A stretch of DNA of 64,000 nt from Oceanobacillus neutriphilus (GCF_014645515.1 NZ_BMLW01000006.1:186001-250000), one strand, 5' to 3'. Numbered from the stretch's first letter, positions 19,302-28,166 are shown. Numbers and translations are program-made. Notes: a model not told the origin generated them from the sequence alone.

Positions 19302-19787
19302 ATGCAATTTACAAAAATATTAAAAGAAAGCCTTTTACTTCCACAAAAAAAAGCCATGTTTCAGATCAACCGAATTGGAATGGATAGCATTATGATCTAT
19401 CTTTTCATTTTATTTATAATCACATCCTTACCTGAACTGTTGTCACGATTAACAGGCCAGACTGGCTTGGGCGGAGAAATGAACATTATTTTCCAGTTTA
19501 TCTATTTCTTTATGTTCTATTATTTAATTTTATCCGTTTTATTGCTGGGAGTCATTTCATTCATTGCTTATTTAGGCAGAGGAGTTGTCTATCTGGCAAA
19601 CCGGAAGCTTTACTATGGAACATTGTGGAAATTAACTGCTTGTTCCATAACTATTCCTAATCTGGTATTTACACTTATTTCGTTTATCTGGCCAATTCCA
19701 GATTGGTTTTTATTTATCTTTTTTATTTATCCCTTTTTATTACTGATACGAATGATTTTATTATATCCGCCAAAAAGAGTTCGTTAA
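19302..19787 (+). CDS. DUF1189-like membrane protein
   Basis: 161-aa integral membrane protein with about four hydrophobic segments. The segment LWKLTACSITIPNLVF resembles the conserved 'lWr.tay.iT.P' region of DUF1189. It is shorter than usual members (about 240-280 aa) because the extracytoplasmic domain between the first two helices is missing. ATG at 19302 has AAGGA 8 bases upstream. A repeat element starts immediately after the stop, so the natural 3' end may have been altered. Function unknown. Confidence 0.6.
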   Translation: MQFTKILKESLLLPQKKAMFQINRIGMDSIMIYLFILFIITSLPELLSRLTGQTGLGGEMNIIFQFIYFFMFYYLILSVLLLGVISFIAYLGRGVVYLANRKLYYGTLWKLTACSITIPNLVFTLISFIWPIPDWFLFIFFIYPFLLLIRMILLYPPKRVR

Positions 19788-19794
19788 AAGAAAC

Positions 19795-20168
19795 TATTGA
19801 AATTCATCAGGCTATTATTTCTTCCATGCGCTGTAGAATCCTATTAGAGCGCAGACCAACCACAGAGACTCCTAAGTGGTTCGCAGGCTAAACCCGTGAC
19901 TCCTGAGACCTAAGATTACTCACCCCATCGAAAACATTTGTGCATCGCAGGGCGAGCTGAAGATCCACTTGAAAAGCGGGTTTCTTTTCAAGTTAGCTGA
20001 AGCCGTCCCCATGGAAAGCGGAGTGGTTGGCGGGAGCGGAAGCTATACACAATAATCTGTTCAAAAAATAAAAAGATGAGTTAACTAAAAGCAAGCATGA
20101 TAATAGAGACCTTGTACATCCTGGAACAGCAAGGTTAGTGTGTTTATTCTCAGGTGCGAAAGTTGAGT
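19795..20168. mobile_element. Repeat C: left-truncated copy of the ACTCAACTTTCGCACCT repeat family
   Basis: About 374 bp with no coding potential. Its right end (20152-20168) is the exact reverse complement of the left end of repeat A (27351-27367). The middle holds the GCAGACCAACCAC module and an inserted 66-bp hairpin unit (19948-20013) also found in repeat B but missing from this module of repeat A. The left half of the family element, including the other terminal repeat, is missing. Left boundary is approximate. Confidence 0.75.
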
Positions 20169-20175
20169 CAATAAT

Positions 20176-20209
20176 AAAACCCTTAAGTCCATAGGAACTT
20201 AAGGGTTTT
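20176..20209 (-). terminator. rpsR operon terminator
   Basis: 13-bp perfect stem AAAACCCTTAAGT / ACTTAAGGGTTTT directly after the rpsR stop codon. On the minus strand it ends in TTTTATTATT. Ends the rpsF-ssb-rpsR transcript. Confidence 0.9.
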
Positions 20210-20213
20210 GTTA

Positions 20214-20459
<246 letters not shown>

Positions 20460-20468
20460 TTATAGGAT

Positions 20469-20675
20469 GTTCAAAAAGTCCGCTAAAAATGACACATCGG
20501 GGTAAGGAACTTCTACTAAACCCGCCCACGTCCTGTGGGCAACGTAGAAGTCACCGCATCCTGCGGAAGTTCGTTAGCTTGCTTTTTCGTTACTCACGTA
20601 TCTACTGCATACGTTCCGTTACTCAAAGCTGCGCTGTCTTGAACTTCTCGGTCCTTTTTAACTGCCTTTTTGAAC
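20469..20675. mobile_element. Repeat D: 207-bp non-coding repeat with GTTCAAAAAG ends
   Basis: Terminal inverted repeats GTTCAAAAAG (20469-20478) and CTTTTTGAAC (20666-20675), with weaker similarity continuing about 10 more bases inward (CTAAAAA / TTTTTAA). The interior has several GC-rich hairpins, e.g. GCCCAC..GTGGGC and GCATCC..GGATGC-like pairs. It resembles a repeat type I associate with Bacillaceae intergenic regions (recollection, not checked). No target duplication was seen. It lies inside the rpsF-ssb-rpsR operon. Confidence 0.7.
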
Positions 20676-20707
20676 TCTCATTTTAGTTATTTTAGTTAGA
20701 AGACAAT

Positions 20708-21208
20708 TTAAAACGGTAAATCATCATCTGATATATCAATCGGTTCTCCATTATTTTTAAATGGATCTTCCTGATTCTGGTTTTGATTTTGGTTTTGATT
20801 TGATGAAAATGGATTTTGTTGATATTGGTTCTGATTATTTTGGTTACCTTGGTAGCCATCAGATTGATACTGTCCTCCACCTTGAGACCCTTTTGTCTCC
20901 AGGAATTGAACACTATCTGCAACAATTTCTGTTACATAAACCCGTTTACCATCTTGTCCTTCGAAATTACGTGTTTGAACACGACCATCTACACCAATTA
21001 AGCTCCCTTTTTTCATATAGTTCGCCAGGTTTTCAGCTGGTCTACGCCAAACGACACAGTTTATAAAATCTGCTTCGCGATCTCCCTGTTGATTCGAAAA
21101 AGGTCTGTTAACAGCAATAGTAAAGTTGGCTACTGCCACACCATTTGGAGTATAGCGTAAATCAGGATCCCTCGTTAATCTGCCAACCAATACGACACGA
21201 TTTAACAT
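20708..21208 (-). CDS. ssb: Single-stranded DNA-binding protein
   Basis: 166-aa SsbA. OB-fold of about 105 residues ([20 protein letters not shown] opens it), then a Gln/Asn-rich low-complexity linker and the acidic C-terminal tip DISDDDLPF that recruits replication and repair partners. ATG at 21208 is the start, with AAGGAG 8 bases upstream; an upstream in-frame codon adds three residues and is rejected. Between rpsF and rpsR as in other bacilli. Confidence 0.97.
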   Translation of the reverse strand: MLNRVVLVGRLTRDPDLRYTPNGVAVANFTIAVNRPFSNQQGDREADFINCVVWRRPAENLANYMKKGSLIGVDGRVQTRNFEGQDGKRVYVTEIVADSVQFLETKGSQGGGQYQSDGYQGNQNNQNQYQQNPFSSNQNQNQNQNQEDPFKNNGEPIDISDDDLPF

Positions 21209-21223
21209 CAGAACCACTCCTTA

Positions 21224-21511
21224 TTATTTTTCATCTCTAATTGTCATATGACGAACAATATCATCATTGAATTTCGCTAAGCGGTCAAACTCATTTACTG
21301 CAGCTTCATCACTTTGGAAATTGATAATAACATAATAGCCATCACGATAGTCATTGATTTCGTAAGCAAGACGCTTCTTGCCTTTTTCATCAACTTTTTC
21401 GATTTCCGCTCCGTTATCAGTAAGGATTTTGTTAAAACGCTCGATTAAAGCAGTTTGTGCTTCCTCTTCGATATCTGGGCGGATGATGTACATAGTTTCG
21501 TATTTTCTCAT
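21224..21511 (-). CDS. rpsF: 30S ribosomal protein S6
   Basis: 95-aa S6, [19 protein letters not shown] at the start and RRxxx-poor acidic end. Partner of S18 and first gene of the operon. AAGGAGGTG precedes the ATG. Its upstream leader carries CCGCTAAGACC, a sequence I associate with the S6:S18 autoregulatory leader of Firmicutes. Confidence 0.97.
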   Translation of the reverse strand: MRKYETMYIIRPDIEEEAQTALIERFNKILTDNGAEIEKVDEKGKKRLAYEINDYRDGYYVIINFQSDEAAVNEFDRLAKFNDDIVRHMTIRDEK

Positions 21512-21610
21512 CCGTTACACCTCCTTTTGGTCTTAGCGGCCCTCATCTCTCATAATTCCACGTTGAATCATAGACATAAGAGCAAGGAATAATTATCTAA
21601 TTACTCACAA
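21512..21610 (-). ncRNA. Putative S6:S18 autoregulatory leader of rpsF
   Basis: Roughly 100 bases between the rpsF promoter and start. The 3' part reads GGCCGCTAAGACC just before the ribosome site, consistent with the CCG-bulge hairpin bound by the S6:S18 complex in many bacteria. The fold was not computed; boundaries are approximate. Confidence 0.5.
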
Positions 21611-21616
21611 TGTAGT

Positions 21617-21645
21617 ATTATACCAAATAAATTATGTTATGACAA
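21617..21645 (-). promoter_or_regulatory. rpsF-ssb-rpsR promoter
   Basis: Minus strand: -35 TTGTCA (21640-21645), 17 bases, -10 TATAAT (21617-21622) with an upstream TGG giving an extended -10. A strong sigma-A promoter about 105 bp before rpsF. Confidence 0.8.
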
Positions 21646-21756
21646 GTTTTCGAGAGAACCTGATTTACCTTTTTCAACTATTACTTCTAACGTTCTTTTC
21701 ACAAGGAATATCTAAAAGCCTGTTTGCATGACTTATGGAGCTGTTCAAACACATTA

Positions 21757-22857
21757 TTATACATTAAAACGGAAATGAATAACGTCACCATCCTGAACGA
21801 TATATTCTTTTCCTTCCAGTCTTACTTTACCTCTTTCTCTTGCAGTTGCCATATTGCCGGCATCCACCAAATCACCGTAAGACACCGTCTCTGCACGGAT
21901 AAATCCACGCTCAAAATCGGTATGGATAATTCCCGCCGCCTGTGGTGCTTTTATTCCTTGGCGGAAGGTCCATGCACGTACCTCCTGTTCACCGGCTGTG
22001 AAATAAGTAGCCAGTCCAAGTAAGTTATAAGAAGCCTTAATTAATTTGTCTAAGCCTGATTCTGAAATACCTAAGTCTTCCAGAAATTCTTCTTTTTCTT
22101 CCGGCTCCAACTCTGCTATTTCTTCCTCAATCCTCGCACAAATAACAATCACTTCTGCATTTTCATTAGCTGCATATTCTTTTACCTTTTGAACATTTTC
22201 ATTTGAATCGGGATCTGCTACCTCATCTTCACTTACATTCGCTACATATAATGTTGGCTTACTCGTTAACAGATGAAGACCTTTAACCGTTTTTTCCTGC
22301 TCTTCTGTAAACTCTAAAGCACGTACCGGCAGGTCACTCTCTAAGCCTTCTTTAATCTTGTTCAGCAGCTCACACTCCACAAGTGCGTCTTTATCCTTTT
22401 GACGCGCCAGCTTTTCCACACGATGGAATCGTTTATTTACAGATTCCAAATCTGCCAGGATCAGCTCCAGATTAATGATTTCAATATCATCTATCGGATC
22501 TACCTTCCCGGAAACATGTGTAATATTCTCATCTTCAAAACAACGGACAACCTGGCAAATTGCATCTACCTGTCTGATATGGGATAAGAATTGGTTTCCT
22601 AATCCTTCTCCCTTGCTTGCACCTTTTACAATTCCGGCAATATCCGTAAATTCAAATGCAGTCGGGACTGTTTTTTTCGGTTTTACAAGCTCTGTTAATT
22701 TATTTAAACGTTCGTCTGGAACCTCCACAATCCCTACATTCGGGTCAATCGTAGCAAATGGATAGTTTGCTGCTTCAGCTCCAGCCTGTGTGATTGCATT
22801 AAATAGTGTAGATTTCCCTACATTTGGAAGACCGACAATTCCTGCTGTTAATGCCAT
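21757..22857 (-). CDS. ychF: Redox-regulated ATPase YchF (OLA1 family)
   Basis: 366-aa P-loop protein of the Obg/YchF family. Walker A GLPNVGKST near the N-terminus, the NYPFATIDPNVG switch segment, a coiled region and a C-terminal TGS domain ending GDVIHFRFNV. YchF prefers ATP to GTP and associates with ribosomes. Equivalent to B. subtilis yyaF, in the same place upstream of rpsF. Confidence 0.95.
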   Translation of the reverse strand: MALTAGIVGLPNVGKSTLFNAITQAGAEAANYPFATIDPNVGIVEVPDERLNKLTELVKPKKTVPTAFEFTDIAGIVKGASKGEGLGNQFLSHIRQVDAICQVVRCFEDENITHVSGKVDPIDDIEIINLELILADLESVNKRFHRVEKLARQKDKDALVECELLNKIKEGLESDLPVRALEFTEEQEKTVKGLHLLTSKPTLYVANVSEDEVADPDSNENVQKVKEYAANENAEVIVICARIEEEIAELEPEEKEEFLEDLGISESGLDKLIKASYNLLGLATYFTAGEQEVRAWTFRQGIKAPQAAGIIHTDFERGFIRAETVSYGDLVDAGNMATARERGKVRLEGKEYIVQDGDVIHFRFNV

Positions 22858-22944
22858 ATTACTTTCTTCAACTCCTTAAGGATTCGTTCATGAACATTTT
22901 TGTAACTCCAATTATAGATAGTCCCTGATAAAAAGACAAGCATG

Positions 22945-22991
22945 AGAAAACTCAAAACAGGTGCACGTTTTAACACTGTTTTGAGTTTTCT
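22945..22991 (-). terminator. Terminator between yyzM and ychF
   Basis: 16-bp perfect stem AGAAAACTCAAAACAG / CTGTTTTGAGTTTTCT with a 15-base loop, located 55 bp after the yyzM stop on the minus strand. Near-symmetrical, so it may work both ways, but both neighbours run leftward. Confidence 0.75.
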
Positions 22992-23045
22992 TCTAAGAAA
23001 ATATTTATTTTTGTCTTTCTTATTCACGCATGAAATCTTTTTTTA

Positions 23046-23240
23046 CTATTCTTCATGTTTTTCTAAAACTTTTTTAAGCTTCTTGGTAAAATCTCTTCTT
23101 GGAATAAGAACACTATGCCCGCAGCCAAGACATTTTATACGGATGTCCATCCCCATCCGAATAATTTTCCAGCGGTTCTCACCGCATGGATGTGGCTTTT
23201 TCATTTGGACAATGTCATTTAAACCAAATTCTTTATCCAT
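23046..23240 (-). CDS. yyzM: DUF951 small zinc-ribbon-like protein
   Basis: 64-aa DUF951 protein. It has the conserved opening FGLNDIVQMKKPHPCG and a CLGCGHSVLIPR segment; the cysteines could bind a metal. ATG at 23240 is chosen, with AGGAG 8 bases upstream. Placed next to ychF as in B. subtilis, where the homologue is named yyzM. Function unknown. Confidence 0.85.
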   Translation of the reverse strand: MDKEFGLNDIVQMKKPHPCGENRWKIIRMGMDIRIKCLGCGHSVLIPRRDFTKKLKKVLEKHEE

Positions 23241-23341
23241 ACTCCCTGCTCCTTTTTTGAAATAATGCTGTCTTGCTCCAGGCACCTGTTTAATTAGCTT
23301 AGAGCTTTTCTTACATTCATTATAGCAAATTTAAGAGAGTT

Positions 23342-24247
23342 TTATCCTCGATTTTGCTGGCGTTCCCGCGTTAGGTTATCCATTTCCTGCTCGGAATAAG
23401 CGACAATCCGGGGTGCAGGAATTTTAATACCTGATTTATATAGCTTGTCTTGAATCTCTTTACGGATATTCCGTTCTCCAGCCCATTGGAAGACCGGCTC
23501 TGTTTCAGCAATAACACGGACAACGAAATGGGAAACATCCAGATTCTGAACACCGATAATCTCCGGAACGCCTAAAATAAACTCGTATTTATCCGGCAAT
23601 GTCTCTGCTACCTCCTGAATAATTTGTTCCACCTGCGCAACATCACTTTCGTATGGTACATTCACATCAACAACAGAAAGACCATTTCGAGCTGAATAAT
23701 TAATTACTTGATCAATATTTCCATTAGGGACAATGTTCAGCTCCCCTGTCCAGGAAACAATTTTCGATGTGCGCAATCCAATTTCTTCCACAGTTCCTTC
23801 TATTCCAGCAGCTAACACATAATCCCCTACTGAAAATTGATCCTCAAAAATAATAAAGAAGCCTGTAATGATATCACGCACAAGGTTTTGCGCCCCAAAA
23901 CCAATTGCCAGACCTGCAACACCGGCACCAGCTAGTAACGGTCCAATTTCAAAGTTAAAGACTTCCAATATCATAACAAGTGCCATAAAGTAAACAACAT
24001 ATGCTACGACACTCTTAATTAATTTCTTCAATGTCTCTTCCCGGCGTTTTGGAATTCTTATCGGCCCGTGCTGCCTTTGCACAAATAATTTATCTACTAT
24101 TTTCCGCACAATACCGACAACCAGCCAGGAAATAAGGAGAATCAAAACGATCCGGATTGCTCCTCCTAAAATGGCTAACCACATTTCCGGATTGCTTAAA
24201 TAATCCCACACCTTGTCAATTTGATGACTTATAAAATTTAATTTCAT
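23342..24247 (-). CDS. mscS: Small-conductance mechanosensitive channel (MscS family)
   Basis: 301-aa MscS-like channel. Transmembrane helices at about residues 15-45 and 65-110, including the pore-lining AGAGVAGLAIGFGAQNLVRDIITGFF-type helix, then a cytoplasmic beta domain (SVGDYVLAAGIEGTVEEIGLRTS). It would open on membrane tension during hypo-osmotic shock. ATG at 24247 has AAAGGAG 10 bases upstream. In-frame upstream codons to 24364 would add 39 non-conserved residues and are rejected. Confidence 0.9.
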   Translation of the reverse strand: MKLNFISHQIDKVWDYLSNPEMWLAILGGAIRIVLILLISWLVVGIVRKIVDKLFVQRQHGPIRIPKRREETLKKLIKSVVAYVVYFMALVMILEVFNFEIGPLLAGAGVAGLAIGFGAQNLVRDIITGFFIIFEDQFSVGDYVLAAGIEGTVEEIGLRTSKIVSWTGELNIVPNGNIDQVINYSARNGLSVVDVNVPYESDVAQVEQIIQEVAETLPDKYEFILGVPEIIGVQNLDVSHFVVRVIAETEPVFQWAGERNIRKEIQDKLYKSGIKIPAPRIVAYSEQEMDNLTRERQQNRG

Positions 24248-24384
24248 GCGTATATAACTCCTTTCACTTCCATACAACAGCTCTTCCAGTGGATGTTTAA
24301 AAAATACTATCATAATGTTTTTCCCATCTACAAAAAAATAAACATATAAATCTGATATTTGCATGTTTTTTATGTTTATTACGT

Positions 24385-24426
24385 GTTCAAAAGAACCTCC
24401 TTCTATAGATGAAATAACTTTTGAAC
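24385..24426. repeat. 42-bp inverted repeat with GTTCAAAAG ends
   Basis: GTTCAAAAG (24385-24393) pairs with CTTTTGAAC (24418-24426). The ends resemble those of repeat D, so it may be a decayed relic of that family. It also could form a hairpin after the upstream ykvI-like gene, but it has no T-run. Confidence 0.4.
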
Positions 24427-24514
24427 ATCGGGATTATACTATTCTCCAATGCCTTCATTTTTTTAACAGTCCTTTATTTGGAAGTTTTATGCATGTTATT
24501 CATAAACGAAAGGA

Positions 24515-25534
24515 TTATCTTGTTCTTTTCCATAATGGATAAGTTAATAATCTGGCTAAAATATATAAATTAAGTATACCGTATAGCGGATAGAGGAAAT
24601 TTACCAAATTAGCAAAACCAAATCCTGTCAACGGCAGCATAAGTAATACCGAAATAAGCACAATAACATACATTGGCTTTTCCTCTTTTAAAAATGATTG
24701 CACTCTTGTAGCAATTCCCAGCATCCCCGCCGCCGCAGTTGTAAAGATTGCCAGCCAGAGAAGAATAGACATGAATAGAATCATACCTAATGGAAATTCT
24801 TTTAAAATTGCAAATAGAGGAATCTCATACAGGATGATTTCATCTGCAATTTGAATCAGGCTGCTGTTATAAATATATGAAACAACCCCTAAACACAGTC
24901 CTGTCCCAATACAGCAAATAATGATTTCTCCTCTTCCTTTCACCTTATTCCCAATGGCTCCCAGAATAGCTATTAGAGGAAGAATATTTAATGCTGTAAA
25001 AGGAAAGGAAGCAAACCAATTTCGCTGCTCATGCCAATATGCAAACAGCTGTAAATTTTCCTTAAAGACATATACTACTAACACATACAAAAGTCCACCA
25101 ATCAAAATCGGTAATATAAGCTCGTTAAAGGTCAATAAACCTTTTATCCCTTTAACAAATAACAATACGAGAACAATTCCGGTAATTCCAATCCCCATAG
25201 AATATGGTAAATGAAACACCTGCCCTGTTGCCCCGCTCCCGGCAATCATAATCATCGTTGTCGTAAAAAGATACAGAAGAATAAACCCGTCAAATACTTT
25301 CGTCAGCTTTGTTCCTGCAATAATTTCTAATACAGGTAAATAATTAGCACTTTTCAGCTGGTAGCTAATTACCATAATCACATAACAGGAAAACGAAAAA
25401 AGAAAAGAAAATATTACAATAGCCAGTCCACTTTCATGTCCAAAAAACTGCCATAGTTCTCTTCCTGAAACATATCCGGCACCAATCGTTGCACCAAGAA
25501 TTAACGCCGTCCACTGCAGGCCTCTTCGCCACAT
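24515..25534 (-). CDS. YkvI-family membrane protein (APC-superfamily-like carrier)
   Basis: 339-aa polytopic protein with about ten hydrophobic helices. It starts MWRRGLQWTALILGATIGAGYVSGRELWQFFG (first part shown in motif form: GATIGAGYVSGREL), the helix-1 pattern of amino-acid transporter-like YkvI proteins. No substrate is known. GGAGG lies upstream of the ATG. Its start faces yyaC across 78 bp, so the two share a divergent promoter region. Confidence 0.75.
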   Translation of the reverse strand: MWRRGLQWTALILGATIGAGYVSGRELWQFFGHESGLAIVIFSFLFSFSCYVIMVISYQLKSANYLPVLEIIAGTKLTKVFDGFILLYLFTTTMIMIAGSGATGQVFHLPYSMGIGITGIVLVLLFVKGIKGLLTFNELILPILIGGLLYVLVVYVFKENLQLFAYWHEQRNWFASFPFTALNILPLIAILGAIGNKVKGRGEIIICCIGTGLCLGVVSYIYNSSLIQIADEIILYEIPLFAILKEFPLGMILFMSILLWLAIFTTAAAGMLGIATRVQSFLKEEKPMYVIVLISVLLMLPLTGFGFANLVNFLYPLYGILNLYILARLLTYPLWKRTR

Positions 25535-25555
25535 AGTACTTCCTCCAATTCATAC

Positions 25556-25585
25556 GTATAGTTCTTCGTAAATTACCGTATACTG
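25556..25585 (+). promoter_or_regulatory. Possible forespore-type promoter of yyaC
   Basis: GTATA (25556-25560), 17 bases, then GTATACTG (25578-25585). This resembles SigF/SigG promoters (G-ATA at -35, CATAcTA-like at -10). B. subtilis yyaC is a sporulation gene, so the fit is sensible but unproven. Confidence 0.35.
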
Positions 25586-25612
25586 TAACAATATGATTTT
25601 GGAGGAACTGCT

Positions 25613-26212
25613 ATGAATCTAAAAAACCATCTACGCATACAATCAAACCATTTCAGAGCAAATTATAAAGAACCCGACGTAGCTAAAACATTATCTGATC
25701 AAATACTTCCCTGGTTTCCTTTGAAAGCAAATAATTATATCGCTGTCTTTATTGGCACTGATCGTTCTACAGGAGACGCTTTAGGTCCGCTCGCCGGGAC
25801 ATATTTTGAGGAAATGTGTCCCCAAAATTTACATGTATACGGGACAGTTCACGACCCTGTTCACGCTGTTAATTTACAAGAATCGCTCTGCAGTATTTAT
25901 AAAAAATATGATAAACCTTATTTGATTGCAATTGATGCCTGCCTGGGCAAGAGCAGCTCTATTGGAAGTATTATTGCTGAAAACAAACCTTTGAAGCCCG
26001 GCTTAGCATTAAATAAACAACTCCCACAGGTAGGAAATATGAATATTACAGGAGTTGTAAACATCAGCGGTTTTATGGAGCACACGGTTCTACAAAACAC
26101 CCGTCTGTCACTCGTCATGGACATGGCTATAGAGATAGCTGGTATACTTAAACAAATTGATAACCAATTAACCCCTTCCCTGCTTACACACACAGTTAAA
26201 AAGACAATTTAA
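25613..26212 (+). CDS. yyaC: Spore protease YyaC (GPR-related)
   Basis: 199-aa protein of the YyaC family, related to the germination protease GPR. Landmarks: FIGTDRSTGDALGPLAGT and IAIDACLGKSSSIGSI, holding the aspartates expected at the active site, and the GVVNISGFMEHTVLQNTRL region. Supports an endospore-forming host. GGAGG precedes the ATG. Transcribed against its neighbours. The last 20 residues are not conserved-looking. Confidence 0.88.
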   Translation: MNLKNHLRIQSNHFRANYKEPDVAKTLSDQILPWFPLKANNYIAVFIGTDRSTGDALGPLAGTYFEEMCPQNLHVYGTVHDPVHAVNLQESLCSIYKKYDKPYLIAIDACLGKSSSIGSIIAENKPLKPGLALNKQLPQVGNMNITGVVNISGFMEHTVLQNTRLSLVMDMAIEIAGILKQIDNQLTPSLLTHTVKKTI

Positions 26213-26217
26213 AACAC

Positions 26218-26248
26218 AAAAAATCGGGCAATAAACACCCGATTTTTT
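26218..26248. terminator. Bidirectional terminator, yyaC / DUF554 gene
   Basis: AAAAAATCGGG / CCCGATTTTTT stem with a 9-base loop and runs of A and T on both sides, between convergent genes. Confidence 0.9.
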
Positions 26249-26254
26249 TCATTT

Positions 26255-26959
26255 CTAAAATAATGTAAATACATAATAAACAAGCACTACCGTTAAAATA
26301 CTGGGTAATAAGTTTCCGATACGAATTTTGGTGATATTTAATAAATTTAGACCGATCGCCAGAATAAGCAGTCCGCCAACTGCTGTCAGCTCTACAATTA
26401 AACCATCTAAAAAAGCGCCCGATATCCACTTATCAATTTGTGTTGCCAAAAGTGTAATCGTTCCCTGATAAAGCACAACCGGTATTGCTGATAAAATAAC
26501 ACCGATACCTAACGTGGTTGTTAATACAAGCGCCGTAAATCCATCGATAATTCCTTTTGTTATTAAGATACCATGATCTCCACGGATACCACTGTCCAAA
26601 GCCCCGATAATCGCCATTGCCCCGACACAAAATATAAGTGAAGCTGTAACAAATCCTTGAGAGATGCTTGTGTCATTTTCATTCGTAGCAAAACGGTATC
26701 CTATCCATTTTCCAAACCGGTTTAACCCCTCTTCTACCTTCAAGCCTTCCCCAATGATTGCTCCTGATAACAAGCTTAATAGGACAACAATAATTTGCTC
26801 CGTCTGCAACGCCATCTGCAGCCCAATTAAAACTATGGCCAGTCCTATTCCATTCATAACCGTTTCTTTAAACCGTTCAGGTATTTTTGTGAAAAACAAA
26901 CCAATGATACTTCCAACAATAATAAATATTAAATTAACAATTGTACCAAATAAAGCCAC
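26255..26959 (-). CDS. DUF554 family membrane protein
   Basis: 234-aa membrane protein of the DUF554 (YqgA/YdfK) family with about seven helices and the conserved N-terminus GTIVNLIFIIVGSIIGLFF. Conserved elements 'EGLKVEEGLNRFGKWIG' and GALDSGIRGDHGIL are visible. A transport role has been suggested for the family but is not established. GTG at 26959 has AGGAGG upstream. Confidence 0.85.
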   Translation of the reverse strand: MALFGTIVNLIFIIVGSIIGLFFTKIPERFKETVMNGIGLAIVLIGLQMALQTEQIIVVLLSLLSGAIIGEGLKVEEGLNRFGKWIGYRFATNENDTSISQGFVTASLIFCVGAMAIIGALDSGIRGDHGILITKGIIDGFTALVLTTTLGIGVILSAIPVVLYQGTITLLATQIDKWISGAFLDGLIVELTAVGGLLILAIGLNLLNITKIRIGNLLPSILTVVLVYYVFTLF

Positions 26960-27067
26960 TTCCAGACCTCCTGTTTTGAAGAGGTTTTACCATACTGCAA
27001 AGGTTTTCCGGGAGATGAGTAAGCGCCCTCATACTCTGTCCCAAATCTCCGTAAAACAATACTATAA

Positions 27068-27083
27068 TGTTCCACGTGAAACA
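27068..27083. promoter_or_regulatory. parS site 1
   Basis: TGTTCCACGTGAAACA, an exact match to the ParB/Spo0J centromere consensus TGTTNCACGTGAAACA. Spo0J loads here and spreads along the DNA with CTP. Located about 8.5 kb from spo0J and 20 kb from oriC. Confidence 0.9.
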
Positions 27084-27345
27084 TTTCTATTTAAAAAGGT
27101 TTTATATATTGATAAAAAAATCTATTTATACAATTCAGCTTTTCTATTATGCAGTCCGTAAAACTCCTAATTCCTTAAAGTTTCTTTTTATACTTGATAA
27201 GAATTTATGTAGCAGATTTATCTAATTATCCGCTTATATGAAACAGCATTTTATCCTGTTTTTAAGCCTTCCTTCCGGATAAAGAGTTAAGGAGCATTAT
27301 AATCAAATTTCAATTAATTTGCAATCCTTTTTCTTCATCATAAAT

Positions 27346-28057
27346 CTATAACTCAACTTTCGCACCTGAGGATAAGCATCTATACTTTACTTTTACTATT
27401 CCATGAAGAACATGTTCTTCATTATCCTGCTTGCATTTCGTTAAATCATCTTACTATTAAAATGGAGATTGTATAGCTCCTGCAACCAACCACTCCGCTT
27501 TCCGACGTACAAATGTTTCCGGTGGGGTGAGTAATCTTAGGCCCCGGGAGTCACGGGTTTAGCCTGCGAACCATTTAGGAGTCTTTGTGGCTGGTCTGCA
27601 CTCAGTCAAGCTTCTGCAGCGAATGAAAGAAATTATATCCTGATAGAGACGGATGAAATAATCACTTTTTGCTTGATGAAAAGATCATTGTAATATTTCA
27701 AATGGTTAATTTGGCAATTTAAATGATGACACAGCATGGGATAATGAATATCAGGAATAGCTTTCATAAATAGAGAGTAATCATGAAAGAATATTTTACC
27801 ATGAATTAGGAAAAATGTTTCATCTGATCTAACTTCTATTTAGCCAGCTGTTTCAAGCTGTATAGAATACCCTGCTAGCTGCGACGGACTGTTTTGACTC
27901 CTAATTAGCAAAACGGTCCGCCTCTGCGGGGCCTTACACGTTACCTTCTTTCTAAATAGAGTTTTTGCTTTGTTAAGAGATAGATGGAAGGAACGATCAA
28001 CATCCGTCTCTATGGATAAGCAAGTTATTTTTTTAAGGTGCGAAAGTTGGGTCTATA
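27346..28057. mobile_element. Repeat A: complete 702-bp MITE-like element with 5-bp target duplication
   Basis: Element proper is 27351-28052. Left end ACTCAACTTTCGCACCT (27351-27367); right end (28036-28052) is its reverse complement with one mismatch. The element is flanked by CTATA on both sides (27346-27350 and 28053-28057), a target-site duplication. No open frame of useful length lies inside. Internal inverted repeats include CGGACCGTTTTG-type arms (about 27894-27932) and the CCAACCAC/GTGG module (about 27486-27600). Inserted between parS/DUF554 and the ABC exporter. No transposase of matching ends was seen in the window, so it is non-autonomous. Confidence 0.8.
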
Positions 28058-28104
28058 TGAAATTACCCTGACCTTATGATTTTTTAGAAACATTTGAGAA
28101 TTGA

Positions 28105-28133
28105 TTGAGCAAAATCTGAGAAATACCCATTAT
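28105..28133 (+). promoter_or_regulatory. Possible promoter of the ABC exporter
   Basis: TTGAGC (28105-28110), 17 bases, CATTAT (28128-28133), 34 bp before the ATPase start. Each hexamer matches 4 of 6, so weak. It lies just outside the right end of repeat A. Confidence 0.3.
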
Positions 28134-28166
28134 GATATTAAGTATAAGGAATGGGAGGCAAACAAA

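Noticed and set aside
20469-20675. Open frame of 88 codons across repeat D as a gene
   Set aside because: It spans hairpin-rich repeat DNA, uses no convincing start site and reads through the rpsR start region on the opposite strand.
24385-24426. Three-codon leader peptide (TTG AAC ACG stop) after an AAGGAGG on the minus strand
   Set aside because: Too short to support, and the ribosome-like site falls inside an inverted repeat better explained as repeat debris.
27351-28052. CRISPR array or toxin-antitoxin pair in the non-coding stretch before the ABC exporter
   Set aside because: There are no regularly spaced repeats and no pair of small open frames; the DNA is explained by repeat A.
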